From Bryobacterales bacterium (GTDB lineage Bacteria > Acidobacteriota > Terriglobia > Bryobacterales > Bryobacteraceae): DNA of 8,025 bases. The notes under the pieces were generated by a model. It saw only the letters and a program-made list of their open reading frames with translations. It had not been told where the DNA came from and made no database searches. Shown piece by piece: positions 1-7,001 of this stretch; position 1 is the first letter of the stretch; each line of letters opens with the position of its first letter. Location of the stretch: positions 1 through 8,025 of the forward strand of contig PLGA01000263.1 of assembly GCA_003139735.1 (NCBI GenBank), read 5' to 3'. The position numbers and the translations under genes are program-made.

Positions 1-836
1 CCGTCGATCTGATCGGCTGTCACGGCCAGACCATCTACCACGAAGGCGGCGCCAACACCCTGCAAATCGGCGAAGCTGCCATCCTCGCCGAGCGCACTGG
101 CGTCCCGGTAATTTCGAATTTTCGTGCGCGCGACATCGCCGCCGGAGGCCAGGGCGCGCCCCTTGTCCCCTACGCCGACTACCGCCTCTTCCGCCATCCG
201 AAACGCACACGCATCGCGCTCAACATCGGCGGCATCGCCAACATCACCGTGATCCCTCCCAACGCGCGGCCCGAAGACGTCACGGCATTCGATACCGGCC
301 CCGGCAACATGGCGATCGACGCCCTGGCCCGCGAGTTTTCAAAAGGTAAACTGAAGTGCGACCGCGGCGGCAAGATCGCGGAATCGGGCCAGGTAAATCG
401 TCCGCTGCTGGACGCCTTGCTGGCGGACCGATACTACCGCCGCAAGCCCCCCAAAAGCGCCGGCCGCGAACAATACGGCGCAGATTTCGTAGCGCGCCTG
501 AAGCAATCCGGCCTGCCGCTGCGCGATCTGATCGCCACCGCCACGGTTCTCACCGCCGCCACCGTCGCGCTGGCCGTCAGCCCCGTGGCGGATTCCAAAA
601 CCGACCTGATCGTTTCCGGCGGAGGCGCGCACAACCCCCAGATCATGGCGCATCTGGCCGCATTTCTTCCGGCGGTCGCAATCTCCACGTCCGCCGATCA
701 TGGCGTCGATATCGACGCCAAAGAAGCGATCGCCTTCGCCCTGCTCGCCCACGAAACCTGGCGCGGCCGCCCCTCCAACCTGCCCTCCGCCACCGGCGCG
801 CGCCGCCCCGTGTTACTGGGCGACATCACGCGCTGA
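1..836 (+). CDS. anmK: Anhydro-N-acetylmuramic acid kinase, 5'-truncated by the window edge
   Basis: AnmK phosphorylates and hydrolyses 1,6-anhydro-N-acetylmuramic acid to MurNAc-6-phosphate in the cytoplasm, with ATP, during peptidoglycan recycling. The frame is open from base 3 to the TGA at 834-836, giving 277 residues. The family is usually about 370-390, so roughly the first 100 residues, including the N-terminal GTSxDGxD phosphate-binding motif, lie outside the window. Visible family motifs in order are CHGQTIYH near the left edge, TLQIGE, the NFRARDIAAGGQGAPLVPY block, LNIGGIANIT, FDTGPGNMAID, a late SGGGAHNPQIM and the C-terminal EAIAFALLAH then NLPSATGAR stretch. These are the ASKHA-fold kinase signatures of AnmK and the assignment is firm. 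Nothing looks broken in the visible part. Its 3' end overlaps the convergent small gene at 826-1107 by 11 bp, and a structured repeat starts 3 nt after its stop. Confidence 0.95.
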   Translation, partial: VDLIGCHGQTIYHEGGANTLQIGEAAILAERTGVPVISNFRARDIAAGGQGAPLVPYADYRLFRHPKRTRIALNIGGIANITVIPPNARPEDVTAFDTGPGNMAIDALAREFSKGKLKCDRGGKIAESGQVNRPLLDALLADRYYRRKPPKSAGREQYGADFVARLKQSGLPLRDLIATATVLTAATVALAVSPVADSKTDLIVSGGGAHNPQIMAHLAAFLPAVAISTSADHGVDIDAKEAIAFALLAHETWRGRPSNLPSATGARRPVLLGDITR

Positions 837-1107
837 AACGTGGAGTGGGCTTTGAGCCTGCTATGCCGGCGTCCGTGCCGGCATTCTTCCGACTCCAAAA
901 CCGGAGGTACATCGGCTGGGCTTCCGTCGCCGGCAGATGCGGCTTGACCGGTTCGCTTATCCGCATCGCGGCCCAGTCGTACGCCAATTCCTTCCCGCAA
1001 TCCAGGCAGACTACGTACGTTCGCGTCCCACTTCGCCCAGGAGTCTGCGGAAATGTGGTGCTCCGGTGCGAACAACTGAACAGCGCATTGAAAACCGATT
1101 GAAACAT
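826..1107 (-). CDS. Small putative zinc-ribbon protein (CxH...CxxC), function unknown
   Basis: A 93-residue protein with no membrane segment or signal peptide. Potential metal ligands are Cys12 and His14 (CSH) and Cys34 and Cys37 (YVVCLDCGK), followed by an aromatic/acidic AYDW stretch to residue 45; this arrangement suggests a single zinc ribbon. I recall similar small hypothetical proteins in Acidobacteria (memory, not a search). The ATG at 1105-1107 is supported by a good Shine-Dalgarno AGGGGG (complement of 1115-1120), 7 nt upstream. The tail is odd: residues 73-89 are encoded by the intergenic repeat at 840-889, read antisense, so the ancestral protein probably ended near residue 70. It converges on anmK with an 11-bp overlap. 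It could be co-transcribed with the upstream ypdA-like gene, but the 124-bp gap and its own ribosome site leave that open. No function can be assigned; a role binding nucleic acid or protein is only a guess. Confidence 0.7.
   Translation of the reverse strand: MFQSVFNALFSCSHRSTTFPQTPGRSGTRTYVVCLDCGKELAYDWAAMRISEPVKPHLPATEAQPMYLRFWSRKNAGTDAGIAGSKPTPRFSA
840..889 (+). repeat. Two-hairpin intergenic repeat, copy A
   Basis: This 50-bp element is 46/50 identical to the copy at 7976-8025. It holds a small hairpin (arms GGCT at 848-851 and AGCC at 855-858, 3-nt loop) and a stronger one (arms ATGCCGGC at 863-870 and GCCGGCAT at 877-884, 6-nt loop GTCCGT). It starts 3 nt after the anmK stop and runs into the 3' coding end of the convergent small gene. 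There is no U-run after the hairpin, so it is a poor intrinsic terminator. A dispersed REP-like element is the likeliest identity. Confidence 0.85.
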
Positions 1108-1192
1108 TGTCGAGCCCCCTTACGCTGTTAGATGAGCGTCCGGCAAGCTTAGTTTCAGCCCTGAAGGCGGGACTGCGTCTCTCGCCTCGTAG

Positions 1193-1212
1193 GGGCCGGG
1201 CATGCCCGGCCC
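1193..1212. repeat. Perfect 20-bp GC-rich palindrome
   Basis: The sequence GGGCCGGGCATGCCCGGCCC is its own reverse complement over all 20 bases. It lies in the 124-bp spacer between the end of the ypdA-like gene and the start of the small zinc-ribbon gene, and is preceded by GTAGGG at 1189-1194. A cruciform, an RNA hairpin that slows transcription or protects mRNA ends, or a dispersed repeat unit are all possible. No T-run follows on either strand, so I do not call a terminator. The rest of the spacer (1108-1188) has only the small zinc-ribbon gene's Shine-Dalgarno site and a weak TTCAG/CTGAA inverted repeat at 1154-1165; I see no convincing promoter. Confidence 0.75.
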
Positions 1213-1231
1213 GCGGAGTTACGCAACTCTC

Positions 1232-2218
1232 TTAAGCATGCCGCAGCTTGGAAGCGATTGATTCCGCGATCAAACACCCATGAAAACGCCCGTTTTCAAT
1301 GAATATCTCGTTGGTGTGCATCCCCGCGACAATCACGCCCGCCAGGTAGATGCCGGGCCTTTCGCTTTCGAGTGTCTCGGGGTTACTGCGCGGCCTAAGT
1401 GTGTCCGGCTCTAAGGTTATCCCTGTGGAATTCAAAAAAGTCAGGTCGGGACGGTAGCCAATCAGTGCAAAAACAAAATCGTTTCTTAACGAAATTTCAC
1501 CTTCCGGCGTAGAGACTCGGATGGCATCCTTTTGTATCTCGACCACGCGGGATAGAAAGTACCCCGTAATCTCCCCGCTCTTGATACGGTTTTCAATATT
1601 CGGCTTGATCCAGTACTTCACACCATCGGATATTCCCGGCCCCCGGTGAATCAACGTGACCCGCGCGCCCGTCCAGCACAGTTCGAGCGCCGCAATGGCG
1701 GCCGAGTTCTTGCCGCCAATCACCGCCACGTCGTGGTTGTAATAAGGGTGCGCCTCTTTGTAATAATGCAGAACCTTGTCAAGCTCCTCGCCCGGCGCGT
1801 CGAGCGGATTCGGTACATCGTAGTAACCCGTCGCCAGCACGATCTTGCGAGCCCGGTAAACATGGCGGCATCCCAGCCGATCCGTGGTATCCGCCTGAAA
1901 CGCATTGTCTTCGCCCGCAATCCGGTCGACCCGTTCGTACTGCCGTATATCCAGCCGATAATGCTCCGCCACCCGCCGGTAGTACTTCAGCGCTTCCGTG
2001 CGATTTGGCTTATCGTTCAGGCTCGTCATCGGAAGATTGCCGATTTCGAGCAGTTCCGGTGTGGTGAAGAACGTCATGTGCGTGGGGTAGTGATAAATCG
2101 AATTGACTACGCACCCCTTCTCCACCAGCACGGCCTTCACTCCGCGCTGCTGTAGCTCGATGCCGCAAGCCAACCCCGTCGGCCCGGCCCCCACCACGAT
2201 TGCGTCAAAAGTTTCCAT
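1232..2218 (-). CDS. ypdA: YpdA-like FAD/NADPH oxidoreductase (bacillithiol disulfide reductase family)
   Basis: A 328-residue cytoplasmic flavoprotein. YpdA enzymes use NADPH to reduce bacillithiol disulfide and so keep this low-molecular-weight thiol reduced. Visible motifs are the N-terminal FAD Rossmann GAGPTG (10-15), the acidic strand end VEKG (32-35), the diagnostic SIYHYPTHMTFF (40-51), ATGYY (129-133), the NADPH-site GGKNSA (168-173), IGYRPD (253-258), AGVIVAG (293-299) and FIENGRFHG (306-314). Length and motif order match the family. The frame stays open upstream to 2374, but the ATG at 2216-2218 puts the FAD motif at the usual residue 10; a longer start would run into alaS and add an Arg-rich, family-atypical leader. 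The start is 7 nt after the alaS stop, with an AGGG site overlapping that stop codon, implying coupled translation. Position 14 is Thr where I recall the important Cys14 of the staphylococcal enzyme; Cys18 is nearby. The exact substrate is therefore uncertain. A general thioredoxin-reductase-like oxidoreductase is the alternative. Confidence 0.88.
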   Translation of the reverse strand: METFDAIVVGAGPTGLACGIELQQRGVKAVLVEKGCVVNSIYHYPTHMTFFTTPELLEIGNLPMTSLNDKPNRTEALKYYRRVAEHYRLDIRQYERVDRIAGEDNAFQADTTDRLGCRHVYRARKIVLATGYYDVPNPLDAPGEELDKVLHYYKEAHPYYNHDVAVIGGKNSAAIAALELCWTGARVTLIHRGPGISDGVKYWIKPNIENRIKSGEITGYFLSRVVEIQKDAIRVSTPEGEISLRNDFVFALIGYRPDLTFLNSTGITLEPDTLRPRSNPETLESERPGIYLAGVIVAGMHTNEIFIENGRFHGCLIAESIASKLRHA

Positions 2219-2225
2219 CACGGCC

Positions 2226-4862
2226 CTACAGCTTGCTTTCCACTTCGCGATACACGTTTTCGAGCGCTCCAGCGATGGCCGACGCATCCTTGCCGCCGCC
2301 TTCGGCCATATCCGGCCTGCCGCCGCCCTTGCCGCCCACCGCTTGCGCCACCGCGCCCGCCAGTTTGCCCGCATGGACTTTGCCGGTCAGGTCCTTAGTC
2401 ACCGCCGAAACCAACGCCACGTTGCCATCCTCGGCGGAGACCAGCGTTACCACGGCGCTCTTCCACTTATTGCGCAACACATCAGCCAGCTCGCGCAGTT
2501 GCTGCCGGTCCATGCCGTCCAGGCGCGCCGCAAGCACCCTTACCCCGTTCACCGTGTGCGCCTGCGCCTCAAGCGACGCCACCGACGCTTGCGCCACCCT
2601 CGTCTTCCAATGCTCCACCTGTTTTCCGAGCGCGCGCTCCGCCGCCACCAGCTTCTCCACGTGCTCCACCAGTTCCGGCTGTGGAGCTTTCAGCATCTCC
2701 GCGAGCCGCCGCAGGGCATCGGTCGATTCCTGGTACTGCAGCAGCGCCCCTTCGCCCGTCAGCGCTTCGATGCGCCTTACGCCCGCCGAAATGCTCTCCT
2801 CGTAAACAATCTTGCAGACTCCGATGTCTCCCGTGCGCCGCACGTGCGTGCCGCCGCACAGCTCGCGGCTGAAGCCCGGCACGGAAACCACCCGAACCTC
2901 CTCGCCATACTTCTCGCCGAACAACGCCATGGCCCCGGTGGCGATGGCCTGGTCGATCGGCATCACATCGGTCGCCACCTCGGTGTTCTTCAGGATCTGC
3001 TCGTTCATCAGCCGCTCGACTTCCTCGATTTCCCGGCGGTCCATAGCGGCGTAGTGCGAAAAGTCGAAGCGCAGCCGTCCCGGTTCCACCACGCTGCCTT
3101 TCTGCTTGACGTGCGTGCCCAACACCTGGCGCAGCGCGGCGTGCAGCAGATGCGTAGCCGTATGGTTGCGGCGCGTGGCGTCGCGCAGCGGAGCCGCAAC
3201 TTCGGCCCGCAGCAAGCCGCCCACCTTCACCGGCGCATGCGTCACGATGCGGTGTACCGTCAGACCCGGTACGCCCGGGAAAGCCGTCTCCACATCCGCC
3301 ACCTTCTCTCCCGCCTGCGAATACAGCGCGCCGCGGTCGCCCACCTGGCCTCCGGCCTCGGCGTAGAACGGCGTCCGGTCGAGCACCAACTCCGCCCGCG
3401 CGCCCGCCGGGACCTCCTCCACCGGTTCGCGGTCCACCAGCAGCCCGATCGCGCGCGAAGCTGTCTCCATCTCCGCGTAGCCTAGAAACTTCGTGCGCCC
3501 TTGTTCCAGCAGCCTCTGATAGGCCGGCGCCACCGCGCCTTTCTCCGCGCCCTTCCAACTGGCCCGCGCCCGCTCCCGCTGCCGGTCCATTTCGCGGTCG
3601 AATCCTTCCCGCTCGATGGTCAAACCGCGCTCTCGCGCCATCTCCTCCTGTTCGTCGATCGCCAGCCCGTAGGTATCGTACAGCTTGAACGCCACCGCGC
3701 CCGGAAGCACGCCGTCCTGAACGGACTTGATCTCCTCGTGGAACACTTTTTCGGCCACCAGGAACGTGGTGGCGTAGCGGTGCTCCTCTTCCTTGACCAC
3801 CCTCGCCACGCGCTCCACGCTTTCGAGCATCTCCGGATACGGCTGCCGCATCAACTCGGCCACGAAACCCGTCAGCTTATACAGAAACGGCTCCTCCACG
3901 CCCACCAGCCGCGCGTTCCGCATGGCGCGCCGCATAATTTTGCGCAGCACGTAGCCGCGCCCATCGTTGGCCGGCAGCACCCCATCGTGGATCAGAAATG
4001 CGGCCGAGCGCGCGTGGTCGGCCGCGATCCGCAGCGCCGTATCCACCCTTGCGTCCGCGCCATAAGTAACGCCGAACATGCCCGCCGCGTGCCGAATGAT
4101 AGGCTCGATCAAATCCGTCTCATAGACCGAGAGCTGGCCGTTCAGCACCGCCGTGATCCGCTCCAGGCCCATCCCCGTATCGATCGACGGCCGCGGCAGC
4201 GGCGTCAGCACGCCATTGGCATCGCGGTTGTACTGCATGAACACCAGGTTCCAGATCTCCACGAACCGGCCGCCGCCGTCCTCCGGGAACACTTCGTTTT
4301 CGCGCCCCGGCTCGGCCGCCGCCGGCCCCAGGTCGTAGTGGATCTCCGAACACGGCCCGCACGGACCGGTCTCGCCCATTTGCCAGAAATTGTCTTTTTC
4401 GTCGAGCCGGAAAATGCGGCTCAGCGGCACGCCGGCCACCTTCTGCCAAAGCCGTTCCGCGTCGTCGTCCTCGCGGAAGATCGTGACATACAGCTTGTCT
4501 TTGGGCAGCCCGTAATCCTTCGTGATCAGGTCCCAGGCGAACTCGATGGCTTCCGCCTTGAAATAGTCGCCGAACGAAAAATTGCCCAGCATCTCGAAGA
4601 ACGTGAGATGCCGCCGCGTGTATCCGACGTTCTCCAGATCGTTGTGCTTCCCCCCCGCCCGCACGCACTTCTGCGAGCTGGCCGCGCGCGAATAATCGCG
4701 CTTCTCCAGGCCCAGAAACGTGTCCTTAAACTGATTCATCCCCGCGTTCGTGAACAGCAAAGTAGGATCGTTCCCCGGAACCAGGGAAGAGCTGGGGATC
4801 ACGCGGTGCCCCCGTTCGGCAAAGAAGTCGAGAAAGCGCTGTCGGATTTCGTGGCCTGTCAC
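2226..4862 (-). CDS. alaS: Alanine--tRNA ligase, complete
   Basis: AlaRS charges tRNA-Ala with alanine in the cytoplasm and hydrolyses mischarged Ser- or Gly-tRNA-Ala. The protein has 878 residues, close to E. coli AlaRS (876 from memory). The class II catalytic core spans about 1-240: FTNAGMNQFKDTF (38-50), TRRHLTFFEMLGNFSFGDYF (82-101), GETGPCGPCSEIHYD (163-177) and motif 3 DTGMGLERI (228-236). The editing-site metal ligands are intact: H567 and H571 (HTATH), C669 and H673 (CGGTH). The C-terminal DHHA1/C-Ala domain ends with the glycine-rich GGGRPDMAEGGG block. The start is GTG at 4860-4862, chosen because residues 2 onward (TGHEIRQRFLDFF) match the usual AlaRS N-terminus and an AAAGGA site lies 5 nt upstream. 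No key residue is missing. It is followed 7 nt later by the ypdA-like gene. A candidate promoter lies in the 90-bp upstream spacer. Confidence 0.98.
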   Translation of the reverse strand: MTGHEIRQRFLDFFAERGHRVIPSSSLVPGNDPTLLFTNAGMNQFKDTFLGLEKRDYSRAASSQKCVRAGGKHNDLENVGYTRRHLTFFEMLGNFSFGDYFKAEAIEFAWDLITKDYGLPKDKLYVTIFREDDDAERLWQKVAGVPLSRIFRLDEKDNFWQMGETGPCGPCSEIHYDLGPAAAEPGRENEVFPEDGGGRFVEIWNLVFMQYNRDANGVLTPLPRPSIDTGMGLERITAVLNGQLSVYETDLIEPIIRHAAGMFGVTYGADARVDTALRIAADHARSAAFLIHDGVLPANDGRGYVLRKIMRRAMRNARLVGVEEPFLYKLTGFVAELMRQPYPEMLESVERVARVVKEEEHRYATTFLVAEKVFHEEIKSVQDGVLPGAVAFKLYDTYGLAIDEQEEMARERGLTIEREGFDREMDRQRERARASWKGAEKGAVAPAYQRLLEQGRTKFLGYAEMETASRAIGLLVDREPVEEVPAGARAELVLDRTPFYAEAGGQVGDRGALYSQAGEKVADVETAFPGVPGLTVHRIVTHAPVKVGGLLRAEVAAPLRDATRRNHTATHLLHAALRQVLGTHVKQKGSVVEPGRLRFDFSHYAAMDRREIEEVERLMNEQILKNTEVATDVMPIDQAIATGAMALFGEKYGEEVRVVSVPGFSRELCGGTHVRRTGDIGVCKIVYEESISAGVRRIEALTGEGALLQYQESTDALRRLAEMLKAPQPELVEHVEKLVAAERALGKQVEHWKTRVAQASVASLEAQAHTVNGVRVLAARLDGMDRQQLRELADVLRNKWKSAVVTLVSAEDGNVALVSAVTKDLTGKVHAGKLAGAVAQAVGGKGGGRPDMAEGGGKDASAIAGALENVYREVESKL

Positions 4863-4868
4863 TGAGAT

Positions 4869-4874
4869 TCCTTT
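4869..4874 (-). promoter_or_regulatory. Ribosome binding site of alaS
   Basis: On the minus strand this reads AAAGGA, 6 nt before the GTG at 4860-4862 (5 nt counting the longer match AAAGGAA). It decides the use of a GTG start for alaS, since no ATG is available at the conserved N-terminus. Confidence 0.75.
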
Positions 4875-4893
4875 TGGGTGTGGACTAAATTCA

Positions 4894-4899
4894 ATTGTA
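4894..4899 (-). promoter_or_regulatory. Candidate -10 element for alaS
   Basis: On the minus strand this reads TACAAT, one mismatch from the TATAAT consensus, in an AT-rich island (about 4887-4900) in otherwise GC-rich DNA. Transcription would begin about 25 nt before the alaS start codon. I find no good -35 hexamer 16-18 nt upstream, where the DNA is GC-rich, so this rests on the -10 match and position alone. Confidence 0.3.
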
Positions 4900-4927
4900 A
4901 CGGCTCGTGGCGCGGCCCTCTTAGGTG

Positions 4928-4948
4928 GGGCAGGCGATTCGCCTGCCC
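4928..4948. repeat. Near-perfect 21-bp palindrome upstream of alaS
   Basis: Ten-base arms GGGCAGGCGA (4928-4937) and TCGCCTGCCC (4939-4948) are exact reverse complements around a single T. The element starts 5 nt past the stop codon of the GH127 gene (in that gene's direction) and is preceded by GTGGGG at 4925-4930 on the plus strand. It could form a hairpin in the GH127 transcript's 3' end. With no clear U-run on that strand, it is a weak terminator candidate; a dispersed intergenic repeat is more likely. Confidence 0.75.
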
Positions 4949-4952
4949 TAAA

Positions 4953-7001
4953 TCACCGCCCCACCACCGGAAACGCCGAAATCCTTAGCCGCGCGCACCC
5001 CATCGGGATCAGCGTGATCTCTTCCACTGGCCCGCTCGATGCCGCCGGGCTCACCGGCAATTCCCCCACCATGCCGTTCGATTCCAGTTTCCACGCCGCA
5101 ATCTTCCGCGCCTTCGCCTTCAACTCGATCGGCGCCGCCGCTTGCGCAAACGGCTGTCCCGCGATTGCCTTGCTCTCCTTCACCACGCGTATCGAAGCCT
5201 CCGGCCGCTTCTCATCCACCACCAGCCCGTAATTCCACGCGCTGGTCGGATATACTTCGTATGCAGGCCACCCATCGGTCGGATAAGCCTTCCAGTCCTC
5301 GCCGATCTTCAGCGAATAGGTCAGCGGCCCGCGCTCTACCGAAACCGAACCGCGGTTGGCCTCCCACCGCCTCACCGCGATTTTCATAGGAAAGTGGATG
5401 CTCACGCGGTCGCCCGTGCCCCACTCCCTGCCGATGCTGATCCAGCCGCGTCCCGACGCCGAAACCGCCACGCTCTTCCCATTCACCAGGAGCGATGGCG
5501 TTCCGCTCCAGCCCGGCACGCGCAGGATCAGGGGGAAGTTGACCGGACTCGCGGCCGAAAACGAAAGCCGCACATCGCCATGGAACGGATACGCGGTCTC
5601 TTCCGCGATCCGTACCGTCTTCCCGCCCGCTACCTTCGCCGTCACCGTGGACGGAGCGTACAGCGCCGCCGCCAGTCCGCCGTCCGGCGTCGCCATCCAC
5701 AGGCTCTCCGAGTAATACGGCCAGCCGAAAGCCACGTTGTGCTGGCAGCACCGGTATTCATAGGGATTGTAGGAGAACATATCGCCGCTATTCTGGATCA
5801 TCGGAGCCTTGCTCGCCCGGTCCAGTTGCACCTGGTTGGGCGCCGTCAGGTAATGCAGCCCTTTCAGGTCCGGCGTCATCGCAGCGGGCAACGAATTGAA
5901 CGCCACGTCCTCGGCGCGGTCCAGCCATACCGGATCGCCCGTGATGCGCGCCAGCATCTCGTCGCTGTTCATGAACTCCACCATGGAACAGGTCTCGGCG
6001 GCCTGCCGCGGTCCGGCATAATCCGGACGCGCATTCTCGTCGGCCCCGAACATCCCGCCCGGAACCTGCCCGTACTGCCGCATCGCCGTATCGTAGTTGC
6101 GCTCCGTGGCCTGTAGGAACTTCGAATCGCGCGCTTCCTGGTAATACTGCGCCGGCTCGCGAAAGCACTGCGTGAAATTGACGCCGTGCCAGCTCGCGAC
6201 GGCATCCGTCCACCCCGCCGTGCGCTCGTGGTTGCGCCGCGCCAACTCCAGCAGCGACGCGTCTCCCGTCCGGTCGTAGAGCCAGTAGATGCTGTCCAGA
6301 TTGTCGCCGCCCCGTATTCTCTGCCAGCTCCCCGGCAGCAGTTGATCGAGCGGTATGGTGGCCTGCCAATGGAAGTACCGTGTCATCAGGTCGATCACGC
6401 GCCGGTCGCCGCTGGCCTCATAGTAGGTCCGCAGCGCGTTCATCATGACCATGTTGGGCCACAGGTCGATCGTCTTGGTATTGCGCGGACCCCCCGTCGT
6501 CAGGTTGGCGCGCGGTCCGAAGTACCCGTCTTCCCGCTGACTCTTGATCACCCCCGCGATCCAACGCTGCGACTCGCCGATGATTCGCTGGTCCTGCAGC
6601 ACATAACCGAGATCCACAAAGCCCTTCAACCAATACGGAACCTCTTCCCATCCGTTCGCGCCTTCCCCCTTCGGGTCCACCCAGGCATTTCCCTCGAACT
6701 TGCAGAACTTGCTCAGCTCCGTGAGATGCCCGGTGAATCCGCCGGCCATCAGCTCCAGTTGCGTCCGCAGCCAGCCTTCCGGACGTACGCTGCCAACCGG
6801 CAGCTTGATGAGCGGACCCGGCAGCAGTGGGTCGCGGTTCGCCTGGTAAACGGCGGCGTCGCCAGTGGCCGCCAGCACGGGCGAGAACCCGGCGCGCACC
6901 GTTCCCTGCCCCGCCGCAATCCCCGCTCCCGCCAGCAACAGGATTGATAAACTAATAAGTCGATTCCATGTTCGCAATTTGCTTTGGCCACGGCGTTTCA
7001 T
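4953..7001 (-). CDS. Secreted glycoside hydrolase, GH127 / DUF1680 family (putative beta-L-arabinofuranosidase)
   Basis: A 682-residue exported protein likely to remove L-arabinofuranose from plant cell-wall glycans. Residues 1-14 are Arg/Lys-rich and 15-31 hydrophobic (LISLSILLLAGAGIAAG), a typical signal peptide with probable cleavage near 31. The catalytic (alpha/alpha) barrel runs roughly 45-440 and a beta-sandwich region follows to the end. In the Bifidobacterium longum family enzyme HypBA1 a Cys nucleophile sits on a zinc held by Glu338, Cys340, Cys417 and Cys418 (family knowledge). Here ETC (E336, C338) and YRCC (C418, C419) occupy matching positions, and E322 in GADEN is a plausible acid/base, so it should be active. 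The start at 6999-7001 was chosen for the signal peptide; the frame stays open upstream to 7400, but only through the divergent DUF3300 gene. No Shine-Dalgarno site lies at normal spacing. GH146 or another DUF1680 activity is possible, so substrate is uncertain. Confidence 0.88.
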   Translation of the reverse strand: MKRRGQSKLRTWNRLISLSILLLAGAGIAAGQGTVRAGFSPVLAATGDAAVYQANRDPLLPGPLIKLPVGSVRPEGWLRTQLELMAGGFTGHLTELSKFCKFEGNAWVDPKGEGANGWEEVPYWLKGFVDLGYVLQDQRIIGESQRWIAGVIKSQREDGYFGPRANLTTGGPRNTKTIDLWPNMVMMNALRTYYEASGDRRVIDLMTRYFHWQATIPLDQLLPGSWQRIRGGDNLDSIYWLYDRTGDASLLELARRNHERTAGWTDAVASWHGVNFTQCFREPAQYYQEARDSKFLQATERNYDTAMRQYGQVPGGMFGADENARPDYAGPRQAAETCSMVEFMNSDEMLARITGDPVWLDRAEDVAFNSLPAAMTPDLKGLHYLTAPNQVQLDRASKAPMIQNSGDMFSYNPYEYRCCQHNVAFGWPYYSESLWMATPDGGLAAALYAPSTVTAKVAGGKTVRIAEETAYPFHGDVRLSFSAASPVNFPLILRVPGWSGTPSLLVNGKSVAVSASGRGWISIGREWGTGDRVSIHFPMKIAVRRWEANRGSVSVERGPLTYSLKIGEDWKAYPTDGWPAYEVYPTSAWNYGLVVDEKRPEASIRVVKESKAIAGQPFAQAAAPIELKAKARKIAAWKLESNGMVGELPVSPAASSGPVEEITLIPMGCARLRISAFPVVGR

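Noticed and set aside
863..889. Intrinsic terminator for anmK from the repeat hairpin
   Set aside because: The stem is GC-rich but is followed by TCTTC rather than a T-run, and the element recurs elsewhere, so a repeat fits better.
356..1102. 248-residue plus-strand open frame overlapping anmK
   Set aside because: It is out of frame with the clear AnmK motifs and extremely Arg-rich; a shadow.
1154..1165. Small inverted repeat TTCAG-CC-CTGAA
   Set aside because: Five-base arms are common by chance and no positioned gene or site explains it.
2219..2374. N-terminal extension of the ypdA-like frame into alaS
   Set aside because: The Arg/Trp/Ala-rich leader is unlike the family, and the internal ATG puts the FAD motif at residue 10.
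2103..4865. Two long plus-strand open frames (2103-3485 and 3501-4865) antisense to alaS
   Set aside because: Arg/His/Pro-rich translations without domains, lying exactly over a complete, motif-intact alaS; they are frame shadows of GC-rich codons.
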